From assembly GCA_030531505.1 (NCBI GenBank), contig JAUNNH010000007.1:34691-98690 (forward strand): DNA of 64,000 nucleotides, read 5' to 3'. The stretch is from Eubacteriales bacterium. Its GTDB lineage: Bacteria > Bacillota > Clostridia > Oscillospirales > Oscillospiraceae. The notes beneath the pieces are model-generated. The model ran no database searches. It saw only the letters and a list, made by a program, of their open reading frames with translations, and was not told where the DNA came from. Made by a program: the position numbers and the translations under genes. Of the stretch, positions 50,854 to 61,424 are shown in pieces. Within the stretch, counting starts at the first letter, position 1; each line of letters starts with the position of its first letter.

Positions 50854-51024
50854 ATGGAAGACGAGAAGAAAACTGTTGTGAAAAAAACCGTAAAATCCGG
50901 CATTACCTTTGGCAGCGCCCTGGCCATGGTCATCAGCTATACCGCGTGGCACTCCATCGGCTGGGCCATTTTCCACGGACTGCTCAGCTGGGCCTACGTG
51001 CTGTACTACATCATCCGCTACTGA
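50854..51024 (+). CDS. 56-residue small membrane protein
   Basis: A basic N-terminus (MEDEKKTVVKKTVKSG) is followed by two hydrophobic stretches, ITFGSALAMVISY and IGWAIFHGLLSWAYVLYYII. An excellent AAGGAGATA ribosome binding site precedes the ATG at 50854 by about 7 bases. There is no Gly-Gly leader and no cysteine pattern of a bacteriocin. It lies 75 bases after the regulator and 24 before the first ABC gene, so it belongs to the module. It may be a transporter accessory subunit, a regulator ligand or an immunity peptide; none can be chosen from sequence. Confidence 0.75.
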   Translation: MEDEKKTVVKKTVKSGITFGSALAMVISYTAWHSIGWAIFHGLLSWAYVLYYIIRY

Positions 51025-51048
51025 TGAACAAGACAGGAGGGATATCCG

Positions 51049-52773
51049 ATGAGCAAGAAAGAAATCCAGGCGCTGCGGCGCCCTTTTCTCAAAGAACTGT
51101 TTCGGGATAACAAATTCAATTTGGCGATGACTGTGATCGCAGCCCTGCTGGGCGCTGCGGCAGAGCTGGTGATCTCCTGGCTCATCAAGGAGGTCGCCGA
51201 CCTGATCTCCGGAGAATGCCCCTACGGTTTCAACACGCTTCTTATCGTTGCGGGAGGCGCGTTTGCGCTGCTTGGGCTGGGATGGATCCTGGACAGGACG
51301 TTCCTCTCCGAGTTCCGCGCAAAGGCGATGAAGCAGTATCGGGAATACGTGTTTGACCGGCTGATGGAAAAAGGCATTCAGGCCTTCTCCGGTGAGAACA
51401 GCTCGCTCTATATCTCTGCCCTCTCCAACGACGTGAACACCATCGAAACGGACTTTATCGGTCGGCTGCAGAGTACCATACAGGTCGGCATCGCGTTCAT
51501 CGGCGCGCTGGTCATGATGCTATGGTGCAGCCCGCTGCTGACGCTGATCGCCATCGGTTTCTCCCTGCTGCCCATCATCGTCTCCGTGGTTTTGGGAAAC
51601 AAGGCGGCAATCGCGGAAAAGAACGTTTCCGATCAAAAAGAGAGCTATACCGGCATGCTGAAGGACGCACTCATGGGCTTCTCTGTGATCAAGAGCTTTA
51701 AGGCAGAGAAAAACATTGCTGCTTTGCATGATCACAGCAATGAGGGTGTAGCGGAGGCCTCGAAAAAACGCACGAAGGTGAACGTACTGGTAAGCTACTC
51801 CTCAGGCATTGCGGGAGCGATCCTGCAGTTCGGCGTGTTCTTTGTTGCCGCCGCGCTGGCACTCTCCGGCAAGGGTATCACGGCAGGTACCGCCATTGTG
51901 TTCGTTCAGCTGTTGAATTACGTACTGGGTCCCATCCAGGCGTTCCCCGCGTTTTTCGCCGGCATGATGTCGTCCTACGGCCTGATCGACAAGCTGGCGC
52001 TGGCCTTGCATCAGAACATTCCCGACGAGGGGGAGCAGATCGACACGCAGCTGACCGAGGGGATCTCCGTACAAAACCTTGGGTTTTCCTACGAAGAGGG
52101 AAAGCCCGTGCTGCACGATGTTGACATGGAAATGCGCTCCGGTGGCTGCTATGCGCTGGTGGGCGGCTCCGGCAGCGGCAAGTCCACGATTCTGAACCTC
52201 CTGATGGCGTCCTCGAAAAACTATCAGGGCGAGATCCTTTACGACGGCAGGGAACTCAAAGGTATCTCCGCCAGCTCACTCTACGATCTCGTGTCCATCA
52301 TCCAGCAGAACGTGTTTGTATTCAACAGCACGATCCGCGACAACATTACCATGTTCTCCCAGTTTCCGGAGGAGGAGATCGACCGCGCCGTGCGCCTGTC
52401 CGGGCTGAAAAAACTCATCGACGAAAAGGGTGCGGACTATCTCTGCGGCGAGAACGGCTCCGGCCTCTCCGGCGGCGAGCGGCAGCGGATATCCATTGCC
52501 CGAGCGTTGCTGCGCAAGACGCCCGTGCTCTTTGTGGACGAGGCCACGGCAAGCCTGGACGCGGAGACCTCCTTTGAGGTGCTGGACGCGATTCTGAAGC
52601 TGGACGGCTACACCCGCGTCATCGTCACCCACGATCTGGACGAGAATATCCTGCGCCGCTGCACCGGCCTGTTTGCCCTGAAAAACGGCGAGGTTTCGGA
52701 ACAAGGGACTTTCGGAGAACTTATGGAACAGAAGGGCTATTTCTATTCGCTGTTCACCGTCTCCCAGAGATAA
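51049..52773 (+). CDS. ABC exporter, fused permease and ATPase
   Basis: A 574-residue half-transporter with six N-terminal helices (residues 20-310). The nucleotide-binding domain has Walker A GGSGSGKST, signature LSGGERQRISIARALL, Walker B VLFVDEATASLD and a switch His in VTHD. It would work as a homodimer and export a lipid, peptide or drug. The N-terminus lacks a C39 peptidase domain, so it does not process leader peptides itself. Confidence 0.93.
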   Translation: MSKKEIQALRRPFLKELFRDNKFNLAMTVIAALLGAAAELVISWLIKEVADLISGECPYGFNTLLIVAGGAFALLGLGWILDRTFLSEFRAKAMKQYREYVFDRLMEKGIQAFSGENSSLYISALSNDVNTIETDFIGRLQSTIQVGIAFIGALVMMLWCSPLLTLIAIGFSLLPIIVSVVLGNKAAIAEKNVSDQKESYTGMLKDALMGFSVIKSFKAEKNIAALHDHSNEGVAEASKKRTKVNVLVSYSSGIAGAILQFGVFFVAAALALSGKGITAGTAIVFVQLLNYVLGPIQAFPAFFAGMMSSYGLIDKLALALHQNIPDEGEQIDTQLTEGISVQNLGFSYEEGKPVLHDVDMEMRSGGCYALVGGSGSGKSTILNLLMASSKNYQGEILYDGRELKGISASSLYDLVSIIQQNVFVFNSTIRDNITMFSQFPEEEIDRAVRLSGLKKLIDEKGADYLCGENGSGLSGGERQRISIARALLRKTPVLFVDEATASLDAETSFEVLDAILKLDGYTRVIVTHDLDENILRRCTGLFALKNGEVSEQGTFGELMEQKGYFYSLFTVSQR

Positions 52774-52853
52774 AGGGATCCACAGCGTGGCGGCCGGTCC
52801 AGAACGGCAGCCGCATGACCGAAATCCGATCAAATTATATGGGGGAATGAGAG

Positions 52854-53774
52854 ATGAGTACAAACGTACTTGAATTAAAGAACATCCATAAAGACTTCGG
52901 CACATTCCGTGCGCTGACGGATGTGAATCTCAACCTGGAAAAAGGAAAGATCTACGGCTTCATCGGGAAGAACGGGGCGGGCAAGACCACCCTCATGCGG
53001 ATCATTAGCGGCATGTCGCTGCCCACCTCCGGCTCCATGGCGCTGTTCGGAAAGACAGAGGCCGGGGAGATCTGCCGGGAGCGGGCGCGGCTGGGCGTCA
53101 TGCTGGAGGATCGGGGCATTTCGCCCGATCTGACGGCGGCGCAGAACTTGAAAGCGCAGATGCTGCTCAAGGGGCTGCATGACGATTTCCTTATCCGGGA
53201 AATGCTGGAGATCGTCGGGCTGACAAATACAGGCTCCAAGAAATTCAAGGAATTCTCGCTGGGCATGAAGCGGCGGCTCACTCTGGCGGCGACGCTCCTC
53301 TCCAAGCCGGAGTTTCTGATCCTGGACGAGCCCACAAACGGTCTGGACCCAGTGGGGATCAAGGATATCCGGGACCTGCTGCTGCGGATCAACCGGGAAC
53401 ACGGCACGACGATCTTGATCTCAAGCCATATCCTGCGGGAGCTGTACGAGATCGCCACCGACTTCATCTTCATTGACTCCGGGGAGATCATCAGAGAGAT
53501 CAGCAAGGAACCGCTCAACAAAAGACTGGAGAGCAAAACGATCATCCGGTCACGGGAGATGGGAAAAGTCCTGGATGCCTTGCGGAAGCACGGCTTGGAC
53601 GCCGAACTCACCGTCAACGGCGACACGATCACTCTGTCCGGAAACGGCTTCACCGAGGAAGAGCTGGGCGTCATCCTGCACGAGTCGGAAGCCGTGCTGC
53701 TGGAATTCACACAGAGGCGGGAAACACTGGAATCCTACTTCATCAGTCTGATCGGAGGGAACAGCCATGCATAA
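52854..53774 (+). CDS. ABC transporter ATPase (BcrA/CcmA type)
   Basis: A 306-residue ATPase with Walker A GKNGAGKTTL, signature FSLGMKRRLTLAATLL and Walker B FLILDEPTNGLDP. A C-terminal extension of about 90 residues is typical of bacitracin and lantibiotic resistance ATPases. It overlaps the following permease gene by 8 bases, so the two form one transporter. Confidence 0.93.
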   Translation: MSTNVLELKNIHKDFGTFRALTDVNLNLEKGKIYGFIGKNGAGKTTLMRIISGMSLPTSGSMALFGKTEAGEICRERARLGVMLEDRGISPDLTAAQNLKAQMLLKGLHDDFLIREMLEIVGLTNTGSKKFKEFSLGMKRRLTLAATLLSKPEFLILDEPTNGLDPVGIKDIRDLLLRINREHGTTILISSHILRELYEIATDFIFIDSGEIIREISKEPLNKRLESKTIIRSREMGKVLDALRKHGLDAELTVNGDTITLSGNGFTEEELGVILHESEAVLLEFTQRRETLESYFISLIGGNSHA

Positions 53775-54510
53775 ACTGGTCAGATACGATCTTTACCGCG
53801 CCTTTCGTCAAGTGAGCACCTACGTTCTGCTGGCGATCACGCTGGTTTTCGCGCTGATCTCCGCCCTGGACGCAACCTTCTTCTCCGGTGAGCTGGGCAG
53901 CGACTTGGTCCTGACCTTCGGCAATACGCTGGCAAGCGGCAAGGATATCCTGCTAATGCTCTCCGGCTGCATGTGCGGCATGATGATCGGGGAGGACTTC
54001 TCGATTGGCTCTTACAGCCTGGGGGTCAGCTCCGGGTACAGCAGATGGAAGGTCCTCGGCGGCAGAACGGTCAGCTGCTTCATTGTCATCGCCCTGATGC
54101 TGGCGGAATACATGCTGGTCTCCGCCGTGCTCTCCATGATCTATGTAAAAGTCTTTGGCTTTGCCGATGTGATCCGGATGATTGTTCTGTCCTGTCTGCA
54201 CGTTTTCCACTTCTGCGGGCTGAACATGCTCTGCATTCTGCTGTGCTTCGTGCTGAAAAAGAAGGTCAACGCCACAGCGGTCTGTCTGTTCGTCAACCTG
54301 ATTCTGCTCTCGCTGATGGGGCTTCTCTGTTCAAAGGTCGATCTGCTGACCCCGCTGTACCTCAAATCTGTTCCGGTGATCATGTATACCATGTTTGGCG
54401 GAACCGAAAAAGCGCTGACCCTGCTGGGCAGCACGTTGATCCATTTGATTATAGCGGCGGCCATATTCTTTGCGGCAGGAAAGATTTTTGAGAAAGAAGA
54501 GCTTGCGTAA
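53767..54510 (+). CDS. ABC-2 type permease partner of the BcrA-like ATPase
   Basis: A 247-residue protein with six hydrophobic helices and a cytoplasmic start MHKLVRYDLYRAFRQ, as in ABC-2 permeases of the bacitracin/lantibiotic immunity class. GDEFSIGSYSLGVSSGYSRWKV-like sequence follows the second helix. With the ATPase it probably expels a membrane-active peptide or another hydrophobic compound. It is the last gene of the module; a terminator follows. Confidence 0.88.
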   Translation: MHKLVRYDLYRAFRQVSTYVLLAITLVFALISALDATFFSGELGSDLVLTFGNTLASGKDILLMLSGCMCGMMIGEDFSIGSYSLGVSSGYSRWKVLGGRTVSCFIVIALMLAEYMLVSAVLSMIYVKVFGFADVIRMIVLSCLHVFHFCGLNMLCILLCFVLKKKVNATAVCLFVNLILLSLMGLLCSKVDLLTPLYLKSVPVIMYTMFGGTEKALTLLGSTLIHLIIAAAIFFAAGKIFEKEELA

Positions 54511-54538
54511 AAGACTAAGCGCAGGAAAGCACCCACAT

Positions 54539-54564
54539 GGAGAAGGTTATACTTCTCCTGTTTT
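54539..54564 (+). terminator. Intrinsic terminator of the ABC module
   Basis: A 7-bp perfect stem (54539-54545 with 54552-54558) and a T-rich end (TGTTTT). Confidence 0.7.
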
Positions 54565-54567
54565 GCC

Positions 54568-54595
54568 TTGACAATTTTCGCATCCTTGGTATAAT
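54568..54595 (+). promoter_or_regulatory. Strong sigma-A promoter ahead of the mobilization region
   Basis: A consensus TTGACA at 54568-54573, a 16-base spacer and consensus TATAAT at 54590-54595. It is the best promoter in the window, yet it lies 680 bases before the first mobilization gene. Confidence 0.8.
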
Positions 54596-54599
54596 ACCC

Positions 54600-55260
54600 A
54601 TGCTCCTCTCTGGGGAGCACACAACTGAATATCCGAGAAGCACAGATTATGCGTGGCTCATGCCACGGGTTGCGGCGCGCCTGAGCTGCCGCTAACGCTT
54701 CGGCTGCTACCAAACGCCGACGCTGTCCGCCTGTTTTCAGCCTGTTGACAGGACGGTGTACAAACAGGCTTCGACTTGTCACAAAGCCGATTTACATGAC
54801 TTCTTGCTTTGAAAGGATATTTCTATCCTTTCGGCAGGGGGCTCATGTAAATCGGCTTTTTCTATTTGCCCGAAAAGGTAAAAAAGCCGCCTCAAAAGGA
54901 AAACTGAATGACCGTCCGAACAGGATATGACCGTGCCATGACTCCCATAAACGGGACGAGCCTAGCAACGCTCCGGTGAGACTCCGGGGCAGGAACGATG
55001 TTCGGGTAGAACGGCGTAAGAGACGAACTCCAGGGCTCCCGAAAAGTCGTCAGACTTTTTGGGAAAAGGAGGAGCAGCGGAATGAATGAGTTTTCGTGCT
55101 TGCACGGAAACGAACGATATGGAGCTTGTGACGACGCGTCCACAGTGATAACGAGCATCGGATTTTGCCCCCCAAATCCAGATCCACAGCCTCCCGGTCT
55201 GTGGACCTTCTCAGGGCGTGCCGCCCTATGACCCTGCAAAGAACAAGTTTTTTAACTCAA
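54600..55260 (+). other. Long non-coding region before mobC; likely oriT and RNA leader
   Basis: About 660 bases without a credible gene. It begins after a consensus promoter and contains the large branched terminator at 54783-54862. Beyond that are several GC-rich stems, including CTCCGGTGAGACTCCGGGG near 54,972 and a hairpin around GAAAAGTCGTCAGACTTTTTGGG near 55,041. Its place directly upstream of mobC and the relaxase is where an origin of transfer is expected. No nick site can be named from sequence alone. Confidence 0.5.
54783..54863 (+). terminator. Branched terminator/attenuator inside the mobilization leader
   Basis: A 17-bp perfect outer stem (54783-54799 with 54843-54859) encloses a 9-bp inner hairpin (54811-54819 with 54824-54832) and is followed by T's. 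It would stop most transcripts from the promoter at 54568, so it may act as an attenuator. Confidence 0.75.
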
Positions 55261-55273
55261 GGAGATGATGATT

Positions 55274-55558
55274 ATGAAAAATGAAACGGTCCGTATTCGT
55301 GTACGGTTGACCGAAGAAGAGAAAGAAAAACTGGAACGGGACGCCGCCCTGTGCGGCCTCTCTCAGGCGGAGTATGTCCGCCAAATCTGTAAGGGCAAGA
55401 AACCGCCGCCACAGCCCGGTCCTGACTTTTGGGACCTGCTGGAGGAGATATATCACGTCCACGACAGCCTGCAAAAATGTGTGCGCTTCTTGCCCGAAGC
55501 CGCAGCAGAGTGCCACCGGATCGAGACGCTGATCCTCACCCTCATGGAGGTGGCGTAA
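55274..55558 (+). CDS. MobC-like mobilization accessory protein
   Basis: A 94-residue protein. The first half is a ribbon-helix-helix type domain (VRIRVRLTEEEKEKLERDAALCGLSQAEYVRQ), the second a helical tail, as in MobC proteins that help the relaxase at oriT. ATG 55274 has AAGGAG nine bases upstream; an earlier in-frame ATG at 55265 is too close to that site. Its stop overlaps the start of the relaxase gene by one base. Confidence 0.85.
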   Translation: MKNETVRIRVRLTEEEKEKLERDAALCGLSQAEYVRQICKGKKPPPQPGPDFWDLLEEIYHVHDSLQKCVRFLPEAAAECHRIETLILTLMEVA

Positions 55559-56909
55559 TGGCAACCACAAAGCTATGGCACATCAAGGGCCGACTGAAAG
55601 ACCTGCTTGCCTACGTGGAGAACCCGGAAAAGACCATGGCGGCAAAGCCGGATCTCCAGCCCCTGTGGGACGTGCTTTCCTATGTGCAGCGTCCCACCGC
55701 CACCGAGCAGGGCGAATACGTCACCGCCGTCAACTGCCTCAAAGAAATCGCCCTCCAGCAGATGATCCAGACCAAGAAACGCTTCGGCAAGGAGGACAAG
55801 TATATCGCCTGGCACGGATATCAGAGCTTTAAACCCGGCGAGGTGGCGCCGGAGCTCTGCCACGAGATCGGGGTCAGGCTGGCAAAGGAGATGTGGGGCG
55901 ACCGCTTCCAGATTGTCGTGACCACCCACCTGGATAAGGACCACCTGCACAACCACTTCTGTTTCAATTCCGTGTCCTTCCGGGACGGCGGCAAGTACAA
56001 CTACTCCATGGCGGAGCAGCAGCGGCTGCGGGACCTCTCCGACAGCCTGTGCCGGGAATATGGCCTCTCCGTCATCCGGCACCCCCATAAGGCTCCGTCC
56101 CGACAGGTCTGGCTGGATGAAAAGGCCGGGAGGCCCACCCGGTACAACGTCTATCGGGAGGACGTACACGAGGCGATCATCTACAGCCGAAATCCCCGGC
56201 GTATGGAAGCATACCTCCGGCGCAAGGGATATATCACCGACTTCACCGGAAAGCACTGGAAGGTGCGCCTACCGCAGTACGAGCACTTTACCCGGCTGGA
56301 CACGCTGGATGAACGGTGGACGCCGCAGGAGATCTCCCGATATATGGGCGGCGCCGCCTCCTTCGGGAGCAGACCGGCCCGGATCGACTATCCGAGGCAG
56401 ATGCCGCAGGAGCTGCACGACTGGTTCAAGCCCTTCGTGCGGACGAGCCATATCTACCGGCAGTATCTCCACTACTGCTACCTGCTGGGTATTCTGCCCA
56501 GGAATACGGATTACAAACCCACCAGCCCATATCTGAAGGAGGACCTGAAAAAGCTGGACACCTTCACCGAGCAGGTACGGTATATGGGCAAATACCGCAT
56601 TGAGACGCTGGAGGACCTGTATGCCGACAGGAAGCAGCTTGCAACGGAATTGGAGACATTGACCGACCAGCGGCGAAAGCTGCAAAACAAGATCCGCAGA
56701 GCAACGCCAGAGGTAAAGGTTACCCTGCGGGAGGAAAAAGCCAATGTCACCGCCCGGATCACCGAGCTGCGGAAACGGCTGAAGTTGAACGAGGGGATCG
56801 AGGAGCGATCCCTCCAAATGAAAGAAAAGACCGATCTGCTCTATGCCAACGAGTACCGGGCCAAAGAGGAGCAGCAGAGAAAGAAATACGGAAGGGAGCG
56901 TGACACAAG

Positions 56910-56913
<4 letters not shown>
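55558..56913 (+). CDS. Relaxase/mobilization nuclease (MobA/TnpZ-like)
   Basis: A 451-residue relaxase. Its N-terminal domain has the metal-binding HLDKDHLHNHFCFNS-type motif near residue 125 (TTHLDKDHLHNHF), the HGYQSF segment and a conserved Tyr-rich start (LAYVENPEKT). The C-terminal 120 residues are coiled and highly charged. It nicks oriT so that the excised circle can be mobilized by a helper element. It overlaps tnpW-like DNA by 4 bases. Confidence 0.92.
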
Positions 56914-58926
<2,013 letters not shown>

Positions 58927-58983
58927 CCAGTAGGCCACGCCGATACCACATCAAATAATATTCAATTCAGATACAAGAGCCAC

Positions 58984-59034
58984 CTTGGGGCACCTTCCTT
59001 ACGGAGGGTGCCCCAAGGGTGTCTGCTTTTCGTT
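58984..59034 (+). repeat. Right end of the transposon: hairpin plus 15-bp inverted repeat
   Basis: A perfect 12-bp stem (CCTTGGGGCACC with its complement ending near 59,019) with a loop resembling the left end in reverse, then GTGTCTGCTTTTCGT at 59020-59034, the exact inverse of 48966-48980. The neighbouring ligase gene stops 14 bases beyond. Confidence 0.75.
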
Positions 59035-59048
59035 TGCATGTTGCTGTC

Positions 59049-60266
59049 TTAGCTGCTGTGTACACAGCGCTTGCCAATATAGAGGCTGCGGTCCTCGGCA
59101 CAGACAGGAGCGGCGCTGACCGAGACGCGCAGCCCGGGGCAGGCGGCCTGCAGGCGCTGCAGGATCGCGGCGCTGTCCGGCTCGCACAGTGTCAGTGCCT
59201 CTGCGTGGAGGGTGTCTGCGCGGAGTGAAAACCGGCAGTCGACGAGCTCTTCCAGTGTGAACAGCGCCTCGTCGAGTACAGTGATGTCGAGCCCGGCCGG
59301 GCGGCGCCGGACCGTGTCCAGGCGGAGCGTGACGCTGCCGCAGGGGCAGGGACCTGGCAGGATGCGCGTATAGTCGCCGGTGCGATAGCGGATGAGCGGA
59401 AGCGCCTCCATCCCGATCGTTGTGACGACGAGCTCCCCGCATTCGCCGGGAGGCAGAGGCATGCCGCTGTCGTCCACGATCTCGGCGATGATGTGGTTCT
59501 CCCGCAGATGCATGCCGGCATGCGCGGGGCAGGTGATCGCACCGGCCATACCCATCTCACGGGAACCGTAATGCGGGAAGAGCCGGGAGCCGAGGAGAGC
59601 CTCGCAGCCGCGCACCACGCTCTCCGGACAGGCGTCGCCGCTCACAAGCGCACGGCGCAGGCTGCCGCGGCCGCAGACGCGCAGCAGGGACAGCAGCTGC
59701 ACCGGCATCCCGACGAAGGTGTCCGGCTGCTCCCGCATGAGCAGCTCCCGGTATTCTCCGTAGGAGAGCGCAGGACCGGCTTTCAGGGCTCGTCCCCCGA
59801 GTCGGCCGATTGCCTCGGCAATCAGCTCACCGAGACCAAAGGGGCCGGAGAAGGGAAAGCCGATCAGCGTGACACTGCCTGGGAAGACAAGCTCGCCCAG
59901 CCCCGCCGTGTAGAGCCGGACGGTGTTTTCAAGATCGCCCTCGGTGTAGAACACGCGCTTGGCTGTCCCCGTCGTGCCGGAGGTCGCGTCCGAGAGGACG
60001 CGCTGCACAGCGCCCTGGGAGCAGAGGAGCATGCCGGCCGCGTGCCGAGCGAGATCCGCCTCCCGCGTGAAGGGGAGAGCGGAGAGCTCAGCGAGGGAAG
60101 CGAGCCGCTCCGGGAGAGCCCTATAGAAGCCGCCGCGCGCTTTTTCGCGCGCCAAAAGGCGATTCAGCTTTTCCAGCTGGATCGCCTCTATCGTATCCCG
60201 GTCGAGAACGCGGACGCCCTCCTGCTCACAGATGAGCACGTCCAGCCGCGAACACGCCGCGCTCAC
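59049..60266 (-). CDS. AMP-dependent CoA ligase (PaaK-like) of the molybdenum-hydroxylase accessory operon
   Basis: A 405-residue adenylate-forming enzyme. It has the phosphate-binding loop SDATSGTTGTAKRV, FPHYGSREMGMAG, IRYRTGDYTRI and a C-terminal domain ending in YIGKR. It is like phenylacetate-CoA ligases, though the acid substrate is unknown. The GTG start at 60266 overlaps the stop of the upstream gene (GTGA). The order of neighbours recalls the DVU_1553-1558 set of Desulfovibrio. It is the last gene of the operon, and the transposon ends right behind it. Confidence 0.8.
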   Translation of the reverse strand: MSAACSRLDVLICEQEGVRVLDRDTIEAIQLEKLNRLLAREKARGGFYRALPERLASLAELSALPFTREADLARHAAGMLLCSQGAVQRVLSDATSGTTGTAKRVFYTEGDLENTVRLYTAGLGELVFPGSVTLIGFPFSGPFGLGELIAEAIGRLGGRALKAGPALSYGEYRELLMREQPDTFVGMPVQLLSLLRVCGRGSLRRALVSGDACPESVVRGCEALLGSRLFPHYGSREMGMAGAITCPAHAGMHLRENHIIAEIVDDSGMPLPPGECGELVVTTIGMEALPLIRYRTGDYTRILPGPCPCGSVTLRLDTVRRRPAGLDITVLDEALFTLEELVDCRFSLRADTLHAEALTLCEPDSAAILQRLQAACPGLRVSVSAAPVCAEDRSLYIGKRCVHSS

Positions 60267-60688
60267 AGCAGATCCCTTTCCTGCAGGATCTCCATGCATT
60301 TTTCAAAGGTCAACGCGATGATCTGCGGGCAGAATTCCACACGCTTGGCGGGGTTGCCCTTCGTAATGTCGCGGCAGTCGATCCCGCCGTAGTCCATCGT
60401 GATTTCGTCCTCAAACCACCGGGTGAACTCCCCGAGAGCAGGCTTGTGCTGGGGATCATCCATGCCGGTGTCCTCGCCTTTACCGGTGAAATAGGAGATC
60501 AGGCAGGCACCGCCTGTCATGCAACCGCAGCAGCCCTGCGAGTAGCCGACGCCTCCGTTGAGCCCACCCATGGCCTTTACCAGTCCGGGGTTTTCCTCCC
60601 CAATGCTCTCCAGCATCAGGATCGCGAGGATCTGGCTGCAGAAATAGCCGCAGCGGCTCAGCTCCATTATGCGGTCAAACAGATCCAT
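60263..60688 (-). CDS. C-GCAxxG-C-C family protein
   Basis: A 141-residue cysteine-rich protein with the family's spaced motif: Cys near residue 17 (CSQ), GGLNGGVGYSQGCCGCMTGGACLI in pieces near 45-67 and two more Cys near 100 and 113. Members are thought to be redox or metal-cluster proteins, often beside molybdenum or radical SAM enzymes. ATG 60688 has AAAGGAG at a normal distance. The stop overlaps the start of the CoA ligase gene. Confidence 0.85.
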   Translation of the reverse strand: MDLFDRIMELSRCGYFCSQILAILMLESIGEENPGLVKAMGGLNGGVGYSQGCCGCMTGGACLISYFTGKGEDTGMDDPQHKPALGEFTRWFEDEITMDYGGIDCRDITKGNPAKRVEFCPQIIALTFEKCMEILQERDLL

Positions 60689-60690
60689 TT

Positions 60691-61203
60691 TTATCTCCTT
60701 TCCGCGATCAGCAGCCAATAGCCGCATTTCCCCTTCGGCAGCGGGCAGCACGCCGGCTCTTCCCGCCACAGGGCCTCGAGATAATACTCCCGCCACTGCG
60801 CCGTCATGTCCTCCGCCGACAGGACAGCGAAGCCTGCCCGTTCCAGAAGAGGCAGCGGCGCCTCAAAGAACACGTCCGAGAGCAAGAGCTTTCCGTCGTG
60901 CTTCAAGAGACGCTTTGCCTCCCGCAGCGCGCCTGGCACGTCGCCCGTGACGAAGAAGGCACACTCGCTGAGCACGGCGTCAAAGCTTCCGTCCGGGAAG
61001 GGGGCGCAGAGCAGATCGCCCTTTTCCACCAGCGTCGAGCACGGCTCGAGATCCAGCCCGCGGGCGTCATAACCCAGCTCCCGCAGAAGCCGGACGCTCT
61101 CCCCGGCTCCGGCGCCCAGATCCAGGACCGTGGAGCCGGCCGGGAGCGCGGCAAGCGCGAGCAGATGCCGTGTGTGCTCCGTGCCGCCGGGATGGCCTCT
61201 CAT
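60691..61203 (-). CDS. Class I SAM-dependent methyltransferase (DVU_1556/TrsM-like)
   Basis: A 170-residue methyltransferase with the SAM-binding motif VLDLGAGAGESV near residue 26, LDLEP and SECAFFVTGD for motif IV. Short for the class, with a WREEPACCP cysteine pair near the C-terminus. The ATG overlaps the stop of the CxxC redox protein gene (ATGA at 61203-61200). In related operons it accompanies a TrsS-type radical SAM enzyme; here that homolog is at 20982-22268. The target is unknown. Confidence 0.8.
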   Translation of the reverse strand: MRGHPGGTEHTRHLLALAALPAGSTVLDLGAGAGESVRLLRELGYDARGLDLEPCSTLVEKGDLLCAPFPDGSFDAVLSECAFFVTGDVPGALREAKRLLKHDGKLLLSDVFFEAPLPLLERAGFAVLSAEDMTAQWREYYLEALWREEPACCPLPKGKCGYWLLIAERR

Positions 61204-61421
61204 TTGTCCTCCAGGGCGCGCTCGACCGAGGCGACCTTGCCGAGGGCCAGCTCCTCCGGCACGTAGACAAAGCCGCAGATCGGGCAGACCGGCAGCTCCA
61301 CAGGGAAGCCGTTATCGAGGTACATGAACTTGGCTTTGCCCTTTTCCAGCGGCACGCCGCATTTCATGCACGTGAGCTTGCCCTCCGGATCTATGGTGTA
61401 GTAGTTTTTTTCGGCCGCCAT
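61200..61421 (-). CDS. Small CxxC redox protein (DVU_1557-like)
   Basis: A 73-residue protein with two zinc-ribbon-like pairs, CMKC near residue 18 and CPIC near residue 46, in a mostly beta structure. It probably binds zinc or serves as a redox carrier. It lies three bases after the large dicluster-binding gene and overlaps the methyltransferase gene. Confidence 0.8.
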   Translation of the reverse strand: MAAEKNYYTIDPEGKLTCMKCGVPLEKGKAKFMYLDNGFPVELPVCPICGFVYVPEELALGKVASVERALEDK

Positions 61422-61424
61422 CGC

